NCBI GenBank assembly: GCA_910586575.1
Contig: CAJUJQ010000059.1
Span: 1-18,135, forward strand
Length of the DNA: 18,135 nt
Reading direction: 5' to 3'
Source: an uncultured Clostridia bacterium
GTDB lineage: Bacteria; Bacillota; Clostridia; Oscillospirales; Butyricicoccaceae
Shown: positions 15,208 to 18,135 of the stretch, in pieces
Position numbering within the stretch: position 1 is the stretch's first letter
Layout: each line of letters starts with the position of its first letter
Notes under the pieces: model-generated
What the model saw: only the letters and a program-made list of their open reading frames with translations
Database searches by the model: none
What the model was told of the DNA's origin: nothing
Made by a program: the position numbers and the translations under genes

Positions 15208-16738
15208 GTACCGTATCCCCGGCCCGGACGCGCGCGAAACTGTGACCTATCAATTCACCGGGCTGGATCGCCGCGCGCGGATTGCGGACGGCGCCTGCCG
15301 GGAAATGCGCAACCTCTCCACTGACGACTGCCCCTGCCTGACGGTGCGGCGCGGGCGGCGGCGGATTGGCGGCGGCGCGGCGGTGACCCTGCTGCTGCAT
15401 AAAGACGGCAAGCCGTTCCTGGTGGAGGGCACAACGGTCAAATATGACGGGCGGACGGTCGGCAGCGTGACCGCGGGGCGCAAGCGTGCCGCGGTCATGA
15501 ACGATTGGATTTTCCTTTGGCCGGACAAGAAGGCGTTCAACGCCGCGACCGGGGAGTTCTGCGGCATGGAACAGCATGTCGGCGCGCTGGCAGTCCGGTT
15601 CACGAACAGCACGGTTGTGCGCACCGACGGCGGCAGCTGGCCGTTCAAAACCGGTGACGGCGTGACGATTGAGGGCTGTGCGCAGGCGTACAACAACCGT
15701 ACCGCCGTGGTGCAGTCCGTCACCGGCAATACCCTGACCTTTTACGACAATGTGTTCCAGTATGGCGAGCTGGGCAGCGAGGTCAATCAGAACACCCACG
15801 AATGGAGCGAAACGGCGGTTACGCTTTCCCGCACCGTGCCCGATTTAGAATTCGTCTGTGAGAAGGACAACCGGCTTTGGGGGGTATATGAGAACCACAT
15901 CTGCTGCTGTAAGCTCGGCGACGGGTTCAACTGGAATGTGTTCAATGGGCTGGCAACCGACGCCTTCGACGTGGGCGTCGGCTCGGACGGCGCGTTCACC
16001 GCGATTGCCGGGTTCGCAAGCTATGTGCTGGCGTTTAAGGAAAATTGTGTGCACAAGGTTTATGGCTCGAAGCCCGGCAATTTCACGGTCAATACCTCGT
16101 ATGTCTCCGGCGTGCAGCAGGGCTGCGCGGATACGGTCTGCCGGTACCAGAATGTGCTGTATTACCTCAGCCGGGAGGGCGTGATGGCCTACGGCGGCGG
16201 CGCGCCCGAACCGGTCGGCAAAGCGTTGAACTGCGGCTATGACCACGCCTGCGCCGGGATGCACGGGGCAAAGTATTACCTGTCCGGCGTAAACGGGAAC
16301 GGCGCGGAGCTGGTCGTTTTTGACACCGAACGCGGCCTGTGGGCGCGGGAGGATGAGACCGAAGCCATCGGGTTTTCCGTCTGCGCCGGGACGTTCTATC
16401 TGCTCGGCGCGGACGGCGGCCTGTGGCAGTGCGGCACCGATGACCCGGTGGCATGGGAAGCCGTGTTCGGACCCTTTGAGTCGGCCGGGAAGAAGAAAAG
16501 CAGCCGTCTCGGCCTGGTGCTGTCCGCCGAGCCGGGGACGGTGCTCACGGTGGAAACCAGGATGGACGGACAGGGCTGGCGCAGCGCGTGGAGCGGCGCG
16601 GCCAGGAGACCGGACGAGATGATCCCGGTGCCGTTCCTGCCAGTGCGCGGGCACGGGTTTCGCATCCGCCTGCGCGGGAGGGGGCGCGTGACGCTGCATG
16701 CGATAAACCAGAGGTTCAAGGAAGGAAGCGCCAGATAG
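15200..16738 (+). CDS. Phage structural protein, probable beta-propeller tail or neck protein
   Basis: This 512-residue protein starts at GTG 15200, chosen because the strong site GGAGGTGA (15186-15193) is 6 bp upstream and the preceding gene overlaps. It is rich in beta strands, with repeated blade-like stretches (VCEKDNRLWGVYENHICCCKLGDG, FASYVLAFKENCVHKVYG, VLYYLSREGVMAYGGG, YYLSGVNGNGAELVVFD, LLGADGGLWQCG). This suggests a propeller resembling P22-gp10-like packaged-DNA stabilisation or neck proteins of podovirus-like phages. Cysteines are unusually numerous. It lacks a signal or membrane segment. The N-terminal MRNLSTDDCPCLTVR also recurs, in my recollection, in clostridial prophage proteins of unknown function. 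Role as virion structure is likely, the exact part is not. Confidence 0.65.
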   Translation: MFKYRIPGPDARETVTYQFTGLDRRARIADGACREMRNLSTDDCPCLTVRRGRRRIGGGAAVTLLLHKDGKPFLVEGTTVKYDGRTVGSVTAGRKRAAVMNDWIFLWPDKKAFNAATGEFCGMEQHVGALAVRFTNSTVVRTDGGSWPFKTGDGVTIEGCAQAYNNRTAVVQSVTGNTLTFYDNVFQYGELGSEVNQNTHEWSETAVTLSRTVPDLEFVCEKDNRLWGVYENHICCCKLGDGFNWNVFNGLATDAFDVGVGSDGAFTAIAGFASYVLAFKENCVHKVYGSKPGNFTVNTSYVSGVQQGCADTVCRYQNVLYYLSREGVMAYGGGAPEPVGKALNCGYDHACAGMHGAKYYLSGVNGNGAELVVFDTERGLWAREDETEAIGFSVCAGTFYLLGADGGLWQCGTDDPVAWEAVFGPFESAGKKKSSRLGLVLSAEPGTVLTVETRMDGQGWRSAWSGAARRPDEMIPVPFLPVRGHGFRIRLRGRGRVTLHAINQRFKEGSAR

Positions 16739-16742
16739 GCGC

Positions 16743-16764
16743 AAAAAAAGCCGGGGGTCCGGCT
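16743..16764 (-). terminator. Minus-strand terminator of the antiparallel unit
   Basis: On the - strand AGCCGG (16764-16759), a 4-nt loop, CCGGCT (16754-16749) and a T-run of seven (16749-16743) form a textbook terminator. On the + strand the stem has no T-run, so it does not stop the phage transcript. Its orientation supports real transcription from the - strand ORF at 17136. Confidence 0.8.
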
Positions 16765-16819
16765 CTGGCAGAAAACGGTATGCAGATGATTGGTTAGCAC
16801 CCCGGATGTACGCATCTTT

Positions 16820-16898
16820 TATACTCGTGTGCGTTAAAGTTTGCCGTTCGGTTCGCCTGCGCGGCGGGCGGTCCTGCGCGGACAGCGCCAGAGGGACT
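16820..16898 (-). repeat. Right copy of the 79-bp dispersed repeat
   Basis: It is the reverse complement of bases 1-79 with one difference. Directly beyond it at 16888-16909 is a perfect 9-bp hairpin (CCAGAGGGA with TCCCTCTGG, loop CTCA), and at 16967-16996 a perfect 11-bp hairpin (CCCTGCCCGCC with GGCGGGCAGGG). Both are probably part of the larger element, which cannot be compared because the left copy is cut at base 1. Confidence 0.9.
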
Positions 16899-16947
16899 CA
16901 TCCCTCTGGACTCCCTTTCTCCGCTGCGGCGGGAATTGGAATGGCAA

Positions 16948-17136
16948 TCATCGTTGCTGCACCTTGCCCTGCCCGCCATCCGTTTGGCGGGCAGGGTGGG
17001 TGAATACGGCAAATCTTTTCATTCGAGAGTATAATTCTTTTACGGTGAATGTTTTTTCCGGTTCTTTTTCAATCAGGAGCCGCAAATCATATGCCATTGA
17101 CTTACGTATGTCCCTGCAATCGGTTTCAGTAGGCAT
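16948..17136 (-). CDS. Small unknown protein, probably truncated by the repeat element
   Basis: The ATG at 17136 is chosen because GGAGG (17150-17146) lies 9 bp upstream; a longer in-frame start at 17181 lacks such a site. The 62-residue product starts MPTETDCRDIRKSMAYDLRL and continues LIEKEPEKTFTVKELYSRMKRF, a compact helical, protein-like segment. The remaining 20 residues (AVFTHPARQTDGG to the end) come from the repeat-like DNA and look foreign. So an originally longer gene may have lost its C-terminus to insertion. It runs against the phage genes and ends towards a good - strand terminator (16764-16743). No clear promoter was found. I do not recognise the family. Confidence 0.5.
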   Translation of the reverse strand: MPTETDCRDIRKSMAYDLRLLIEKEPEKTFTVKELYSRMKRFAVFTHPARQTDGGQGKVQQR

Positions 17137-17228
17137 TTTCGTCGGCCTCCTCTCCGCCATGTGGTGGTTTTTTGATATCATGCGGCGCGGCCAGCGTTAA
17201 GAAAATTTGAGAAAGCAGATGGTTATTT

Positions 17229-18135
17229 ATGGCATATTTTTCGGAGATCCAGCTGCCCCGGTTTGATGCCGGGGACCAGCTGGGCACGCTCAAAAAATTA
17301 TATAATGTTGTCCGGGAATTGCAGGAGATGCTGCAATTTGTCCTGGCAAATCTGGACGGCGACAACATCGAAGGCTATAAGGAGATTTTCAACCGGCTGG
17401 AGGGCGCGGACGGCGCGGTCTCCCTTCTGAAGCAGACGGCGGAGGAAATCAGCGCCCAGGTGCGCAGGGGCGCCGGGCAGATTGCCGACCTGATTGTCCG
17501 GGCGGACGGCATTACCCAGCGGGTACAGGATACGGAAAAGGGCGTTGGCGAGCTGAAGGTTACGGCGGAGGGGATTTCGCAGCGGGTGGCCGACAACGCG
17601 GGCAATATCACCAGCCTGCAAACGACAGCCAGCGGGCTGGCAGGCCGGGTTTCCGATGCCGAAGGCAATATCAGCAGCCTGCATATGACGGCTTCCGGGC
17701 TGAAAAGCCAGGTGTCAAATGTGGAAGGTTCCCTTTCCACGGTGCAGCAGACCGCCAGCAGCCTGACCAGCACGGTTTCCGACCTGAATGGCAAATATAC
17801 CAGCATTAAGCAGACGGTGGACAGCATCGGCTTGGAGGGTGTTGTAACATTCACCGACCTGGAAAAGAAAGGGAAAAGCACGATTAACGGCGGCAATATT
17901 TCCACCGGGAATATCGACCTGGAAAGCGTTACACTTTCCAATAACTACGGCTCTTTGACAATGGGGCGCGGCTCGACCGGAACCGATAACACACGCGGCG
18001 CGCGGCTGAACGGGCCGATTACAACCCAAGGGAGATTTGATTACGCCAACTACTTTTTCGCGTCCGACGCGGCTGTCCGCATGTCCGGAGAGGATGAGTT
18101 TGGGATTAACAGCTTTTATGTCAGCCCGGATGAGA
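17229..18135 (+). CDS. Phage tail-fibre-like protein with 21-residue repeats, cut by the window end
   Basis: The visible 302 codons have no stop, and the gene continues past 18135. The ATG at 17229 has a weak GAGAAAG site and an in-frame stop (TGA 17208-17210) just upstream, so the start is fairly sure. Residues 1-56 (MAYFSEIQLPRFDAGDQLGT onward) form a short N-terminal domain. Residues 57-203 are seven consecutive 21-residue units, three heptads each, e.g. VADNAGNITSLQTTASGLAGR, VSDAEGNISSLHMTASGLKSQ. Residues 207-232 (TFTDLEKKGKSTINGGNISTGNIDLE) are a junction typical of tail-fibre and tail-associated proteins of Gram-positive phages. A beta-rich shaft then starts. It likely forms a trimeric coiled coil leading to a receptor-binding part. 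Confidence 0.8.
   Translation, partial: MAYFSEIQLPRFDAGDQLGTLKKLYNVVRELQEMLQFVLANLDGDNIEGYKEIFNRLEGADGAVSLLKQTAEEISAQVRRGAGQIADLIVRADGITQRVQDTEKGVGELKVTAEGISQRVADNAGNITSLQTTASGLAGRVSDAEGNISSLHMTASGLKSQVSNVEGSLSTVQQTASSLTSTVSDLNGKYTSIKQTVDSIGLEGVVTFTDLEKKGKSTINGGNISTGNIDLESVTLSNNYGSLTMGRGSTGTDNTRGARLNGPITTQGRFDYANYFFASDAAVRMSGEDEFGINSFYVSPDE
17397..17837 (+). repeat. Seven tandem 63-bp (21-codon) units in the tail-fibre gene
   Basis: Translated units start at L57, V78, V99, V120, V141, V162 and V183 of the tail protein. Position 1 is Val in six units (Leu in the first); the Gly at position 6, hydrophobic positions 8 and 11, and Thr/Ala/Ser around 13-15 recur. DNA identity between units is lower than protein similarity, so the expansion is old. 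Confidence 0.8.

Noticed and set aside
16794..17012. 72-codon - strand ORF spanning the repeat
   Set aside because: It is open in the repeat in both copies, but has no ribosome site in either; treated as repeat sequence.
16841..17200. 119-codon + strand ORF over the repeat, ending in a hydrophobic MWWFFDIM stretch
   Set aside because: It overlaps the - strand ORF, which has a far better ribosome site and terminator. The hydrophobic part is probably antisense noise.
17397..17837. CRISPR-like array
   Set aside because: The 63-bp units are diverged at DNA level, in frame and translate into a coiled coil; there are no identical repeats with spacers anywhere in the window.

Overview
The window looks like a chromosomal segment of a GC-rich member of the Clostridia, probably near the Oscillospiraceae or Butyricicoccaceae. 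This rests on strong AGGAGG-type ribosome sites, sigma-A-type promoters (TTGxxx / TATAAT), a 919-residue SecA with a C-terminal zinc motif, an FprA-type flavodiiron protein, and GC-rich codon use. The genus is not determinable by reading alone.

Layout. Bases 1-79 are one copy of a repeat whose inverted, 78/79-identical partner lies at 16820-16898. A housekeeping block follows on the + strand: a pyridoxamine/pyridoxal kinase (245-1060), secA (1244-4003, with two good promoters in front) and an A-type flavoprotein gene (4057-5181) whose last codons look frameshifted. Bases 5216-5566 are AT-rich and non-coding, and hold a large inverted repeat and a good promoter. A decayed IS5-family (IS427-like) insertion sequence (about 5567-6419) sits between that promoter and the ribosome site of a 719-residue secreted beta-helix-like protein (6432-8591). 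That gene is lower in GC than its surroundings and ends at a strong terminator.

On the - strand, 11170 down to 8711 is a three-gene unit resembling Bacillus ylqG-ylqH plus a PilZ (cyclic-di-GMP receptor) gene: a FliK-like protein, a stand-alone FlhB C-terminal-domain protein without the NPTH autocleavage site, and a PilZ protein. No flagellar or secretion gene other than these is visible. Upstream of it is a small promoter-to-terminator unit (about 11525-11266, - strand) holding a 46-codon ORF and a perfect 11-bp hairpin. It is followed by a TraX-family membrane protein (12338-11541) and an AEC-family transporter (13452-12508), each with its own promoter.

From about 13630 to the right edge the + strand is phage-like. 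A very GC-rich run of consecutive hairpins precedes an N4-gp56-family major capsid gene (13806-14792). After it come a connector-like protein (14851-15207), a 512-residue structural protein (15200-16738) and a tail-fibre-like protein cut by the window end (17229 onward) with seven 21-residue repeats. Portal, terminase and protease genes are not present on the left side. A - strand mini-unit (17136 to about 16743), with its own ribosome site and terminator, interrupts this module and carries the right-hand copy of the 79-bp repeat.

The observations most worth following are the structured DNA/RNA in front of the capsid gene, the mini-transcription unit at 11266-11525, the IS that separates the surface-protein gene from its promoter, and the antiparallel repeat cassette inside the phage genes. 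No CRISPR array, rRNA or tRNA was seen.
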